From Plicaturopsis crispa FD-325 SS-3 (lineage: Eukaryota; Basidiomycota; Agaricomycetes; Amylocorticiales; Amylocorticiaceae), in assembly GCA_000827205.1 (NCBI GenBank), contig KN832575.1, forward strand, positions 292,781 to 318,381: DNA of 25,601 bases. Reading direction: 5' to 3'. Below the pieces are notes generated by a model. The model saw nothing but the letters and a program-made list of their open reading frames with translations, did not search any database and was not told where the DNA came from. Position 1 is the stretch's first letter; every line of letters starts with the position of its first letter. A program made the translations under genes and the position numbers. Below are positions 8,988 to 19,131 of this stretch, piece by piece.

Positions 8988-10520
8988 ATGTCTGCGGAGG
9001 CTCAGGCTGCGCATGCCTTCGATTACGAAGCACAAGAGCACATGCGCGTTCTCGACGCCGGACTGGAGACCGTTAAGAATGCTTTGAGCGCACTTGAGCT
9101 TCCCAAGCGCGACTTGGACGCGATGATGCAAAGCTACAAGGCCATCTTCTCTCCCTTTCGTCGATTCCCCGCCGAAATACTATCAGAGGTGTTTATCCAC
9201 TGCCTTCCTGCCGTGGGTGACGTGCCGTCTATGATGTGTGCACCCTTACTCGTGATGAGCGTGTGCAAGAGGTGGCATGCCGTCGCTTTGTCGACCCCCC
9301 AATTATGGTCCTCGCTGGGCTTCCGGCATGATGCCTCCAATGCCACTGTACCCTATGGCTCCGTGCCTACGATTGCCGAGAAATGGTTTGAGCGCGCTGG
9401 AGGTCTTCCGTTGTCCCTGGCTGTCCCGTCGGATGTTTACTTCCATGACCACCTGTTCGACCTCGTCGCTGCTCATGCACCTCGATGGGAAAGGCTATCC
9501 ATCTCCATCAACATAACACTCAATCTCCCAGCACCTGGTTCATTCTCACGCCTGCAAAATCTGCAGCTCCAGGCACGCGCCGACCCTTCTGAGCTCGCAA
9601 ATGAATTGTTCACCGCTTTTCAAGACGCCCCCCGTCTTCGTTCACTCTCCTATACGGGCTGGATTCGCGAGGAGAACCTCGTTCTTCCGTGGGGTCAGCT
9701 ATTAGACCTCACGCTGCGCGATCGGCCGGTGCAGGCATGCGTCACCGCTCTTCTCCGGGCATCCAACGTCGAGACATGCACGCTCATCTCCATCAATTCG
9801 TCCGGGACCGGCCCTCAGTCCCCCGCGGTGCAGCATATGCATCTGACGTCTCTGGACATACGTGAATCGTTTGCTCAGAGACGTGGCTTCCTCGAGCAAA
9901 CCTCAGTGACGTTTCCGGCACTGCACACGCTCAAATACTCGAGCCTGAGATTTCCTTCGCACACATTTGGCGACTTCCAAAGGCGCTCTGGTTTCCAGCT
10001 CCAGAAGCTCTGGCTGGACGATATACTCGAAATAAGCAAGGCCGAGTTCATCACATGTTTCCGGAGCTTGCCAACGCTCGTGCACTTGGAGTTCACTACC
10101 CAGTCTGGTTGCCCTTCATGCGATAACTTCACCAGCGAGCAGGTTCTCTCCCACTTGAGCTGCCGTCATGACCCAGACGTCCCTCCGTTACTCCCGTCAT
10201 TGCGCGTTCTCTCGCTGCACAACTTGTCTTTTTACGACGAACGTGTTGCGCCACGCCTCGCAAGAATGATCCGCTCTCGTCCTCGGATTCAACTTGGTGT
10301 CGGTGGCCCGATGGAGGGAGTGGAAGCAAATGACAGCGGAGTTGCGTGTCTGGAGAAAGTCACTGTCGATTCTAGATTCGAACAAATCGTGGGGATCGGC
10401 CCTCACTATGCCAATGCGGAGGGGGCCGTCATCAGGGCTTTTCAGGATCTGAAGGACGAGGGGTTTGACATCAGTATTGTCACTGGAACTATGTCCCAGC
10501 CGGTGCACAGGCTTGTGTAG
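8988..10520 (+). CDS. F-box-like protein with leucine-rich tail
   Basis: From the first in-frame ATG the protein has 510 residues. A helical, coiled-coil-like segment (about 12-52) precedes an F-box (about 54-110) with RRFPAEILSEVFIHCLP and SVCKRWHAVALSTPQLWSSL. The rest is irregular and leucine-rich, as in LRR-type substrate-binding tails. This is the layout of the large F-box families expanded in mushrooms, whose members bring targets to SCF ubiquitin ligases. The target cannot be guessed. No introns interrupt the main frame. The frame continues upstream with LRDFPVQHLLESYECP, which looks like a normal part of this family, so the true start may be an upstream exon joined by splicing. Confidence 0.8.
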   Translation: MSAEAQAAHAFDYEAQEHMRVLDAGLETVKNALSALELPKRDLDAMMQSYKAIFSPFRRFPAEILSEVFIHCLPAVGDVPSMMCAPLLVMSVCKRWHAVALSTPQLWSSLGFRHDASNATVPYGSVPTIAEKWFERAGGLPLSLAVPSDVYFHDHLFDLVAAHAPRWERLSISINITLNLPAPGSFSRLQNLQLQARADPSELANELFTAFQDAPRLRSLSYTGWIREENLVLPWGQLLDLTLRDRPVQACVTALLRASNVETCTLISINSSGTGPQSPAVQHMHLTSLDIRESFAQRRGFLEQTSVTFPALHTLKYSSLRFPSHTFGDFQRRSGFQLQKLWLDDILEISKAEFITCFRSLPTLVHLEFTTQSGCPSCDNFTSEQVLSHLSCRHDPDVPPLLPSLRVLSLHNLSFYDERVAPRLARMIRSRPRIQLGVGGPMEGVEANDSGVACLEKVTVDSRFEQIVGIGPHYANAEGAVIRAFQDLKDEGFDISIVTGTMSQPVHRLV

Positions 10521-10895
10521 TCAATGATGTATGCTCAACGTTCACCCGCAATTTTGTGTACCGTACTCGGACCTGCTCGAGGGTCTGCGAGCCTGAAATT
10601 CTAATTTAAAAAATTCAGCCAGCTCTGAATCCGGGATGGACCGTTATAAACTTATACGAGCAACCTACCATGCCACGGTACCGCGAAAAGAGATCAAGTT
10701 AAAGTCAAGTGTGGCCATTAATTTGCATTAATAAGAATGGCAGAACATCATGTACAAACGAGGGTGGGTGTCGAAAGAGCGACTGACAACAAAATGTGCA
10801 ATATCCGTAGGCACGACGGCAATTGTCCGAAGCACCAAAGTCCAAAACCCAAAATGAAGAATAAGAAAGTTTTACGGGGACACCGGTGCGGACCA
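10521..10895. other. Convergent 3' region
   Basis: This lies between the ends of the plus-strand F-box gene and the minus-strand secreted-protein gene. It is relatively AT-rich and should hold both 3' UTRs and polyadenylation sites. I see no coding signal. Confidence 0.6.
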
Positions 10896-12290
10896 CTAGC
10901 AAGTGGGGTGGTAGTTGCTGGTCGCCGCGTGGTTGAGGTAGTCGGCGAGGTTGCTGTACGGAATCTCCTTGGTGTCGCAGTAGCCAGTCCATGCAGCGAT
11001 GATGCTCCAGAAGTTGGACACGTAAGCGGTCCTGGATGTGCCTTAGCTAGAGGCATAGACACATGAATTTACGAAATTCTTACGAGGTGGGGTAGGGCCC
11101 GTTGTTGGACGTCTTCTCAGGAGACTCAGCGCCGAAAGGTCCGCCAGTGCTGATCCAGGTGCCGGTCTGGAGGCGTGGTTAGTGTACATAGTTCGTGATC
11201 AAGTTACGCGCGAAGACATACGAGAGCGCCGTAGTATGCGTCAATGACATTCTGTTCCGACATCGTCGACGCGCCTTTCGTGATGTTGGAAAAGACCTAG
11301 AACACGCTATTTAGTCAGTAGAACATAACCAGAAAGGAGAGTTGCTGACATCGTATGAGAGCCTGGCCTCCGACGCGGAAGTGGGGATGTTCGAGACATA
11401 TGACGGGTACTCCTGCGCAATCAGAATGTCTGTCGTCGACTCCGCGTAGCACATGCTGGCCAACACGCAGTACAAATTTTGGAAGAGACCGCCGGTGACC
11501 CAGAGTTGGCACTGGTTCTTGATCTCTGCGCAGCTGCCGTTGTCCGTGGACGGCTGCGGGACGCATTGCTCCGCAGGGCCCACTGCCTTCGATGCGTCGC
11601 AGTTCGAGACGGCGGGGCAGACACCAGCGTTGGAAGAGTACTCGAGCCAATCCTATGCGATGCCGAACAAAGTGTCAGACTCCGAAGAATGCGAAAACTG
11701 TAATAGCCAACGCACGGCAAAGTTCGAGTACGGGATTTCCATGGTAGAGCAATCACCGGTCCAGGCTGCGACGTTGGCCCATTCCTGGATGACGTCCGCA
11801 GAGCTGACAGAGGAAATCAGCACAGTAGAGTAGAAAATACGGGGTATATCGCGTACGAGTCCGGGTACGTCCCGTTCGGGATGTTCGAGATCGCACCATA
11901 GTAAGCATCAATGAACGCCTGCTGGGTCATAGTGTCCTTGCCACCCGAAAGGATTTTGAATGTCTACGAGATATACACGCGTAAGTTTGCTACCGACGCG
12001 ACGGTTCAATGACTTACACTCTCAGTCAAACGCGGCTGGTTCGTGGATGCACCGTACTCGATCGGGACATAGCTGGGGTTCTCCGTCGGATAGGTGCAAA
12101 CGGCGTAGAGAACGCAATCCGTGTTGTTCCAGATGTTCGACTTGTCAATGTTGGTGGCATTGCACGAGCCATCGCGGAGGGACAAGCAGCTGCGAGTTGC
12201 AGAGGGTCCGGTCGATTGACGGATAATGTGGGGAGTGGCCGTTACGGTTGAGACCAAGAGCGCAGCGAGGGCAGCGGAGAACGCGAACAT
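10896..12290 (-). CDS. Secreted Cys-rich protein made of two related units
   Basis: Seven exons (12290-12018, 11963-11857, 11803-11716, 11652-11350, 11296-11222, 11166-11084, 11031-10896) give 354 residues. The first 18 or so (MFAFSAALAALLVSTVTA) are a clear signal peptide. The mature part contains two related halves. Each has a Cys-rich start (SCNATN..DCVLYAVC and SCAEIK..YCVLASMC), then PSYV, then TM..Q..IDAYYGA (at about 92-116 and 258-282), and ends WAN/WSI-AAWTG-C-EIPYSN (from about 132 and about 317). Two introns fall at the same place and phase in both halves. There are several NxT/NxS sites. I do not recognise the family; an extracellular lectin-like or wall-associated role is possible but unsupported. 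A TACAAAAG element about 125 bases upstream and a pyrimidine tract suggest a regulated promoter. Confidence 0.85.
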
Positions 12291-13487
12291 CGTATATGGG
12301 AATGCCGGGATGCGTGTATGGGGTAGAGAAACTTTGCCCGGCCGACGCAGTAAGTATCAGAAGACGAGGAGGAGAAAGCAAAAAATGGCTCACGGCATAT
12401 GGGGCAAGTACCCTTTTGTAGGATGATCTTGGGATGATATGTAATCCCCACAGGGCCACATATCCGTCTAATAATGTTCTCAAGCGGCTACGCATGTCCG
12501 GGTCACCAGTGGTGTGTGGCCGATGGCCGATAGACGAGGGGGAGGAACCTTGAAGGGGCATGATGATGATGTTGCCCCCATTCAAAATCAAATCAATAGA
12601 CCAGTCGCCGCTGAGCACATGCTATATGCTATATTTGTGGCAGCTTGATGCATGTTAGCGCTAGCCTTGCAGATGAGAGAGCTCTTCATAGAATTGAAGG
12701 GCTCACCAGGTCAATAATTGCAAAACGCTGGAATGGCATCTGCGAGGATGTTATACATTGATGGTTGTAGCCATATTTTCATGATGGGATACAAATTCGG
12801 ACGCTTTGAAATCTCAGCATCGCAACATTGAATTGCAGTCTCCGCCTCCGCCGGGCCAGTCCTGCCCAGTGCTTTCTCTTACTTTCCAGGTCTGAATAAG
12901 TTGCCAGGGGCGCGTTGCAAGTCAACGTTTGTCTCATCCCACCGCGTTCCCGAGGATTCACCGTGTATACAGAGGCCGTAGAGTCCTACGTTTGAACTTG
13001 GGGCGGTAAGGAAAGCGAGAGTAGGAACCTGAACAAGTTGGTCGATGACATGACAGAAAGTGTAAACCCGTGGCGGCGTGGCCACTTAGGCCGCCGGCAC
13101 GGTTGGTAGTCAAATTCGGCATGGCATTGGCACCGCGTCGTCGTGGGTAGCAGACTTTGGGCAGAGTCACATAAATTCAACAAGCAAAAGTTGTCCGAGG
13201 GCAATCCGGGGGATAGACACAGAAGCGTGAGGAATGGGACGCACTGAGCAGTGAGACGACGCAAATCGGAGGGAAGTGAACAACCAGTGGACCAGTCACT
13301 GCCAGCTCTGCCAAGGGCACCCATAGCTCGTTCAGTTGTAGCAGTGTTCCGGCCTATAAAATATCAAGGAAAATGAACATTCTAATAACTCAAACCTACA
13401 CCCTCCACTCATCATGTGCGCCAGGTATCTATCGTGCTCGCGTCGTGTATCAAACCAAATCATCACCAGCACCGCCGCCATGTCTGC
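12291..13487. other. 1.2-kb intergenic region
   Basis: No gene is supported on either strand; the short open frames here have no recognisable motifs. The left part should be the promoter of the secreted-protein gene: on the minus strand a TACAAAAG element lies near 12411-12421, followed by a pyrimidine-rich stretch. The right part is the 3' flank of the cytidylyltransferase gene. A TATAAAATA box on the plus strand (13355-13363) has no convincing gene after it. Confidence 0.5.
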
Positions 13488-15020
13488 TCACGGACTGGTA
13501 CTGCGACTGGTGCACCTGCTTATACGGTCTTCATAGTCTGACCCCTGCGCATCGTCAGCGATGTAAGATGGACTTGACCGAAGCAGTTGAGAGCACACCT
13601 CGGCTTTGAGCTCTGCATGGCCCATTTTCTCGAGCTTCGCGTCGAAATCGCGCTTGCGGTATCCGGAGACTATGCGCTCGAGAAGCTCGGACGTGGACAC
13701 GCCAGGTGTGCGCCGAGTCGGTAAGAATTTTCCTGAGTGGAGGCCATCAGCATTGGACGATTGTGCACGAACAAAGTCAGCTATACCTTGGCTCTTGACG
13801 AAGGAGTACACATCTTCATGGCCCTCGGCAGCGTAGGGATCCTCGTCGTGCGCGACATAGTCGATCTGCCACTTGTCGAGGAACGCGGCGTCGATGACCC
13901 AGGGCGCGTCCGAGATGATCTCGTCCACCCACCGGCAGTGCCGCGCCGCCTCGCATCTTCATAAGTAGGATTAAGGTTACTTAGGTGAATGATTTCATAC
14001 ATCGGACCATGACGAGTGTGGCGTACCTTTCCGCGTGCGTCATGACGCTGCGTGCCTTGTGCGCGCGCACGAGCTCGTCGGAGCAGACGCCGACGAGCAG
14101 ATAGACGGACGGGAACGCGAGCTTCGCTTGCCGCAGTTGCAGTGCGTGGCTACAGGGGGGCTCCGTGACGTCAATATCGCACACGCACGCGCCGCGAAGT
14201 GTGTATGCAGCCTACCCGAAGTGGAACAGGTCGTAGACGCCTGCGGGGGCACGGGCATCGTGAAATGGGCTATGCGGGAGGAGGGGGAGGGGGCGTACCG
14301 TCCGCGTAGATGCGCACGGGCCTGTCGGTGGGCGGCGCGTTGATCTTGTATGTCCGCCACGCCTCGCCGGCGATCGCCTTGTGCACGAATGCTTGGATAT
14401 CCTCCGTCGTGAGCGACGCGGGGTCGAACCGGGCCTCCGCATCGGCAACAGGCGCGGGTGCAGACGCAGTCGCGGGTTGCGATATAAACACATGCGCGGA
14501 GCGCGTGTCTGGATGGAGCGTGGTCGTCGAATCAGGAAAGCTTGGGGATATGGGGGAAGACGTGAGCGTAGATGTGGAGATTTTGTGCTGGTGCGAGGGT
14601 CTAATCGGAAGGTGTCCATCAGGGCCTGCGGTTGTGCTCGACTCAATGTCACCGTCGTACGTGGGCGAGTCGACACCGTCGTCGTCGGAGACGAGGCTGG
14701 ATGCGAGCTGATGGCGTGCGCGCGACGCGGACTTGGTGCGGTTCGCCGCTATGCCGCCGTTGCCGTTGCTGCTCGACACGCGCGCTGTGGGCCCCGAGAT
14801 AATCGACGCCGCGTCGTCTGTGAGCGGATCGTTGTCTTCCTCTGATCTGCGAGATAAAATACAGCAGGTCAGTACAGGCGTGCAGCGGAGGTGCTTGAAC
14901 CGTTACAGACGCATCGTAGGCGGGCGAGTCGAGCGACGGGTATTTTCCAAAGGACCGCTTCGTGTGCAGAGACTTTTTGTGGTGCTGCGGGGGAATCGCC
15001 TGGTCCGTCGATGAATCCAT
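13488..15020 (-). CDS. PCT1: Choline-phosphate cytidylyltransferase
   Basis: This enzyme makes CDP-choline from CTP and phosphocholine, the rate-setting step of the Kennedy pathway for phosphatidylcholine. Exons: 15020-14911, 14846-14299, 14240-14216, 14149-14027, 13956-13787, 13732-13599, 13544-13488 (388 residues). A long Ser/Ala-rich N-terminal tail of about 190 residues precedes the nucleotidyltransferase domain, which opens with [17 protein letters not shown] (HFGH at 226-229). Then follow [35 protein letters not shown] and [19 protein letters not shown] (333-351). The protein ends soon after [19 protein letters not shown], so any membrane-sensing amphipathic helix is short. Introns 5 and 6 (both 54 nt) contain no in-frame stop. 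The last one is less certain, and reading through it also gives an open frame. The first donor is the weak GTCTGT. Confidence 0.92.
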
Positions 15021-15238
15021 TGTGAAAGTCTGTAAACAAGTCAAGAAACTTGAAGCAGAAAAATATCTGCAGGATGATAAGTAGCAGATCTTGCGGGCTC
15101 GGATGATGCCGACTGAGCTTAGCATCGGTTCGTTAGCCGATCAAGCCTTTCATTCCCGGAGTCTGGTGCGCCAGCTTTCAGTTCAGACTTTCTCTGTTCC
15201 AAGTTGTCTATTCCCTGGCCATTCTCCACTATCGCACC
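15021..15238. promoter_or_regulatory. Divergent promoter, PCT1 / amidohydrolase
   Basis: Only 218 bases separate the start codons of the minus-strand cytidylyltransferase and the plus-strand amidohydrolase, so both promoters and 5' UTRs must lie here. I see no clear TATA box. Any coupling of the two genes is inference. Confidence 0.6.
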
Positions 15239-17890
15239 ATGGCGGGCAAGGAGAAGGATGGCACACGACCTGTCGTCGAGGCTAAAATCGCGCGCAAGAA
15301 CGGATCTCGTAGCAGCAAATTGCCGCTGCTTTCGAGCGTGTTCCTCGCAACGTTCGCGACACTGTACCTGTCGAACTTCTCTCTCCGGAACGGGAATCAT
15401 GCGGTGTGTTCTGCGTCGGGCGCTGCGAGCATATACACAGTGGACGAGAGCAACCCTATGGTCGAATGCATGACCATTGCAGGATCGCGGATCGTGCATA
15501 CTGGCACCCGGGGTGAGTACCATTTACGCGTGTCAGGTCAGCTGTTGTACTTATAGCTAGAGACGTCAGACAGCATGCAGAACCCGCTAGGAGACAATGC
15601 GTTCACACGCACCGTCGGAAGTAATTCTATTGCGCGCACTGTCCTGGAGTTCCTCGGTGTATACCCCAAGATACACCATCTTGCACCAGGTTCTATCGTA
15701 GTGCCAGGTCTCGCAGGTACGCCTGCTCGCACCTTCCGCAATCATATCACCAACAGCACTAGATTCGCATGGGCACATCCTCGAATACGGGTACAAAATG
15801 AACCTACCACTTGATGGCGCGGCCTCCATCGACGGTTGGTACTATAGCCAATCCCGTTTCTACACCGATACTCACGGACTCACGAACAGACGTGATAAAC
15901 CGCGTCAAAGCGTATATAAACGCCCACCCAGACATCCTCAACGACCCCACGCGCTGGATAGAGGGTGTGGGCTGGGACCAGAATCGATGGGAAGGGAAAC
16001 AGTTCCCCACCGCGGTCCGTTGAGCATCTAATCCGCAGGCCGACCCGTCAAAAAAATACTTATTGTGCGTCACGCAGGCCGATTTCGACCGCGACCCCTT
16101 GCTGCGTGGGCGACCGATTGCACTGGCCCGCGTCGATATTCACGCATATTGGGTTTCGACGCGCGTGCTCGAGCTCATGGGCGAGCTGCCGGACACGGTG
16201 GAAGGCGGTTCCATCGTTCGCGACGCGGCTGGGAATCCCACAGGTGCGCTTATTTCCTCGTTGTAATGCCTGATCGACCGAACTTACGTCAACTCGCACC
16301 AGGACTGTTTGTGGATAATGCCATGCAGCTGATCCCGAAACCTGCGTGGTCCGAGGCGCAGATGCGGGAATACTTCGACCTGGCGATGAGGGATGCGGTG
16401 AAGCATGGGTTGACGTCTATACACGATGCTGGGTCTTCTCCAGAGGGTATTCACTTCATAAAAAAGTGCGTATCTGTTTTATTGAGAAAGCCGATTTCTT
16501 CTTCGCTTCTTGTGTGCCCTAATCATATATGTTTTCAGGTTAGCGGAGGAAGGCAGCATACCTGTATGTTGATCTCGTCTCGTTTGACCCTAATTCGCAC
16601 ACGCCTGATGCCAACCTGCAGATACGGCTGTACCTGATGGGCATGGTGAACTCGGACGAATACTGGGGCCACCAAATACCGCGACTAGAGAACTACGGGA
16701 AACACGGCATGCTGAACGTCCGCAGCATCAAGCTGGTTACAGATGGTGAATATCCCGCGGCTTGTTTTAAACCGTGCCGCCACTGAGACTCTATGTATTT
16801 GTAGGAGCACTAGGATCGTGGGGTGCTGCGCTCCTGGAGCCGTACACGGACAAACCTTCGGAGCAAGGCATCATGCGAAGCTCGGCGGACGTGCTCGGGA
16901 AACTCGTCACGCAGTTCTGGAATGACGGCTGGCAGGTCGTGAGTATCACTCACCCTGTAGCAAACGACGTCCTCTGACTCTATTGGGCAAGAATATCCAC
17001 TGCATAGGCGATCGGGCGAACCACGTTGTTTTGGACATATACGAATCCATCATCGAGCGGCAGGGTGGGAACGTGACGGAATGGCGCCCCCGGATCGAGC
17101 ATGCGCAGATCATGACCCTGGACGACTTGAAGAGAATTGGACGGCTTGGAGGTGAGACGTCTCCTTGCCTGATGCCTTTCCCGGTCTGACGACGGTAAAA
17201 CAGTTATTGCGAGTGTACAACCTAGTCACGCGTAAGTCGCGTCGTAATGCATGCCGTACCGAGATTGACATGTCCCCTCCAGGACAAGTGACATGGGATA
17301 CGCAGAGGACAGACTTGTACGCCTTCTTTTCTCCCAGCTCGTACCATCTCCCTGATCATAACAACAGGGCCCAGAACGTATCCGAGGAGCGTACGCGTAT
17401 CAAAGCTTGCTCCAGTCTGTTCCCCCGCTCGTTCTCTGACTCTCGCACGTCTAACCATTTCGCGGACAGAGCGTCACCGTTGAAGGTACTGGCACTTGGA
17501 TCCGACTTCCCCGTCGAAGGCATCGACCCGCTCCTTGGATTTTACGCTGCCGTTTCGAGGACGGATGCCAACGGCGAGTCTCCTCACGGACCGGGAGGCT
17601 GGTAAGTTAAGCTCTCTAATCCAGTGCGGCGCCTGCAATCTCTGACAACTGCTCATAGGTTCCCGGAGCAGAAACTGACCCGTGCACAAGCATTAAAGGG
17701 GATGACACTCGACGCTGCCTATGCCTCGTTCGCGGAGACAACCCGAGGGTCTCTCGCTCCAGGGAAATTCGCGGACTACATCATTCTGGACAAGAACATC
17801 ATGGACCCAGACGCCCCGTTCCAGGACATCCTGCGCACCGCAGTGAAAGCTACTGTGGTCGGTGGGCGGCTAGTCTATGGTCAACTCTGA
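15239..17890 (+). CDS. Membrane-anchored YtcJ-type amidohydrolase, 15 exons
   Basis: A metal-dependent hydrolase of the Amidohydro_3 (YtcJ-like) family; substrate unknown. Exons: 15239-15512, 15561-15716, 15763-15834, 15890-16014, 16078-16243, 16303-16465, 16539-16563, 16622-16745, 16805-16938, 16992-17151, 17204-17231, 17283-17316, 17368-17414, 17470-17601, 17659-17890 (623 residues). A Lys/Arg-rich N-terminus leads into one membrane segment (about 29-45), placing the enzyme as a type II or signal-anchored protein. Metal-site motifs are DSHGH (144-148), HCIGDRAN (416-423), RIEHAQ (His450) and GSDFPVE (Asp515). It ends SLAPGKFADYIILDKNI and VVGGRLVYGQL, as the family does. The first intron must use the second of two acceptors four bases apart (TTATAG/CTAG) to keep frame with YPKIHHLAPGSIVVPGLA. 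Confidence 0.9.
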
Positions 17891-18317
17891 TTGTGTTCTC
17901 CACAAAGGTGTTACCTGCGAGCCCCAAATGCGACTTCACTTTCTTTGCACCCTCGTCGTCCTCAACCTGAATTGGGCCACTAATAGCCCCTAACCCCACC
18001 GATCCCATTTGGAGATGACGCGCACGTGACCTTGCTGATCGAGTCTGCAATTGGGCTTCGTTCTCACGCTCATTCTCTTTCCTCCTTGCTCCTGAACCAC
18101 CACCACAGTCGCGCTCAATCTCCCGGTACTTGCCACTCCCATTTTCCTGTCAAGTTTTCATCTAACGGACACCGTTCGCCTTTGTAGCCCTGTGTGTTTC
18201 CAGGCGCTTGATAAATTTGTGAGCTCCTATTTTGTGGCTATAGGCGCGTCGGTACGGTGCTAAATTGGCCCGATCGTGCAGGACTTGCTATACGAAGCGT
18301 TTTAACGAAGACATAAC
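17891..18317 (+). promoter_or_regulatory. Amidohydrolase 3' end and H2A.Z promoter
   Basis: No gene is supported. The stretch holds the 3' UTR of the amidohydrolase and the upstream region of the H2A.Z gene, both on the plus strand. The part from about 18060 to 18130 is pyrimidine-rich (CTCATTCTCTTTCCTCC and similar), as is common just upstream of fungal transcription starts. Confidence 0.5.
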
Positions 18318-18865
18318 ATGGCACCTGCGGCGAAATCTGGAGGAAAGTCCAAGTCGGGTGCGGCGGCACCTGCTGATGCGAGCCAGCCCCGCACGATCCA
18401 GACGAGGAGTCAAAAGGCCGGATTGCAGGTACGAGGACCTTTCTTTGTTAGCACGGGGTGTGGTGCTCACGTCAAGTGCGCAGTTCCCCGTCGGCCGTAT
18501 CCACAGATACTTGAAGCAACGCACCCAGCACAATGTCCGCATCGGCGCCAAGGCGGCAGTATATACGTCCGCTATCCTGGAGTACCTCACGGCAGAAGTA
18601 CTCGAGCTTGCCGGTGCGCCCCATCATCGCCCCGTAGCAGCGAATAAATCGAACTGACATGGCATGGCAATGTATAGGAAACGCGTCGAAAGACCTGCGC
18701 GTGAAGCGCATCACGCCGCGCCACTTGCAGCTCGCGATCCGCGGGGACGAGGAGCTCGACACGCTCGTGCACGCGACGATCGCGGGCGGCGGTGTGCTGC
18801 CGTTCATCCACAAGAGCCTTACGACGACGGGCAAGCAGCCTAAACAGGCGAACGCTCAGGGATAG
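18318..18865 (+). CDS. HTZ1: Histone H2A.Z
   Basis: This is the variant H2A deposited by SWR1-type remodellers at promoter nucleosomes. Three exons (18318-18428, 18484-18613, 18678-18865) give 142 residues. The histone fold starts [20 protein letters not shown]. The variant is identified by [20 protein letters not shown], the acidic-patch segment [21 protein letters not shown], and the lack of the SQ(E) motif found at the C-terminus of canonical fungal H2A. The N-terminal tail ([14 protein letters not shown]) carries a few Lys residues that could be acetylated. Its end, [14 protein letters not shown], is short. The start is set by the only in-frame ATG before the tail. Confidence 0.95.
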
Positions 18866-19131
18866 AAGCGTAGTCAGCCTTTTGGGAGTCAGTCCGCTGC
18901 TTTATGTGACCGTATATTATATTATTCGTGCGTTTGTTTGTGAAAAGGACGCGTGCGCCGTGTCGATTGTATCTTGTTATGTGCTCTTGAATACACCCAC
19001 TTTGATGTTGCAACGTTGATTGGACTTGCGGTGCTCTTCATCTACTGGTGGATACAAGCAGAATGTATAGACTCTAGAGGTGACACGGGGAGGGCCAAGT
19101 AAACGGGTGTCTATGTCTAACCGGGACGTTA

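Noticed and set aside
11453-11833. 126-codon plus-strand frame
   Set aside because: It is antisense to exons 3 and 4 of the secreted protein, which carries signal peptide, Cys pattern and good splice sites.
13355-13609. TATAAAATA followed by a 78-codon plus-strand frame at 13373-13609
   Set aside because: The frame is antisense to the end of PCT1, has no recognisable motif and uses no splice signals; it is most likely chance.
14381-14845. 154-codon plus-strand frame
   Set aside because: It is the reverse strand of the GC-rich N-terminal part of PCT1; its Arg/Gly-rich composition is that of an antisense shadow.
16015-16077. Alternative acceptor at 16038 in the amidohydrolase, adding 13 in-frame residues
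   Set aside because: It would leave an intron of only 24 nt, too short to splice, and the family continues directly from FPTA to ADFDRDP.
18265-18657. 130-codon plus-strand frame over H2A.Z
   Set aside because: It is another frame of the H2A.Z gene and its introns; H2A.Z is unambiguous.
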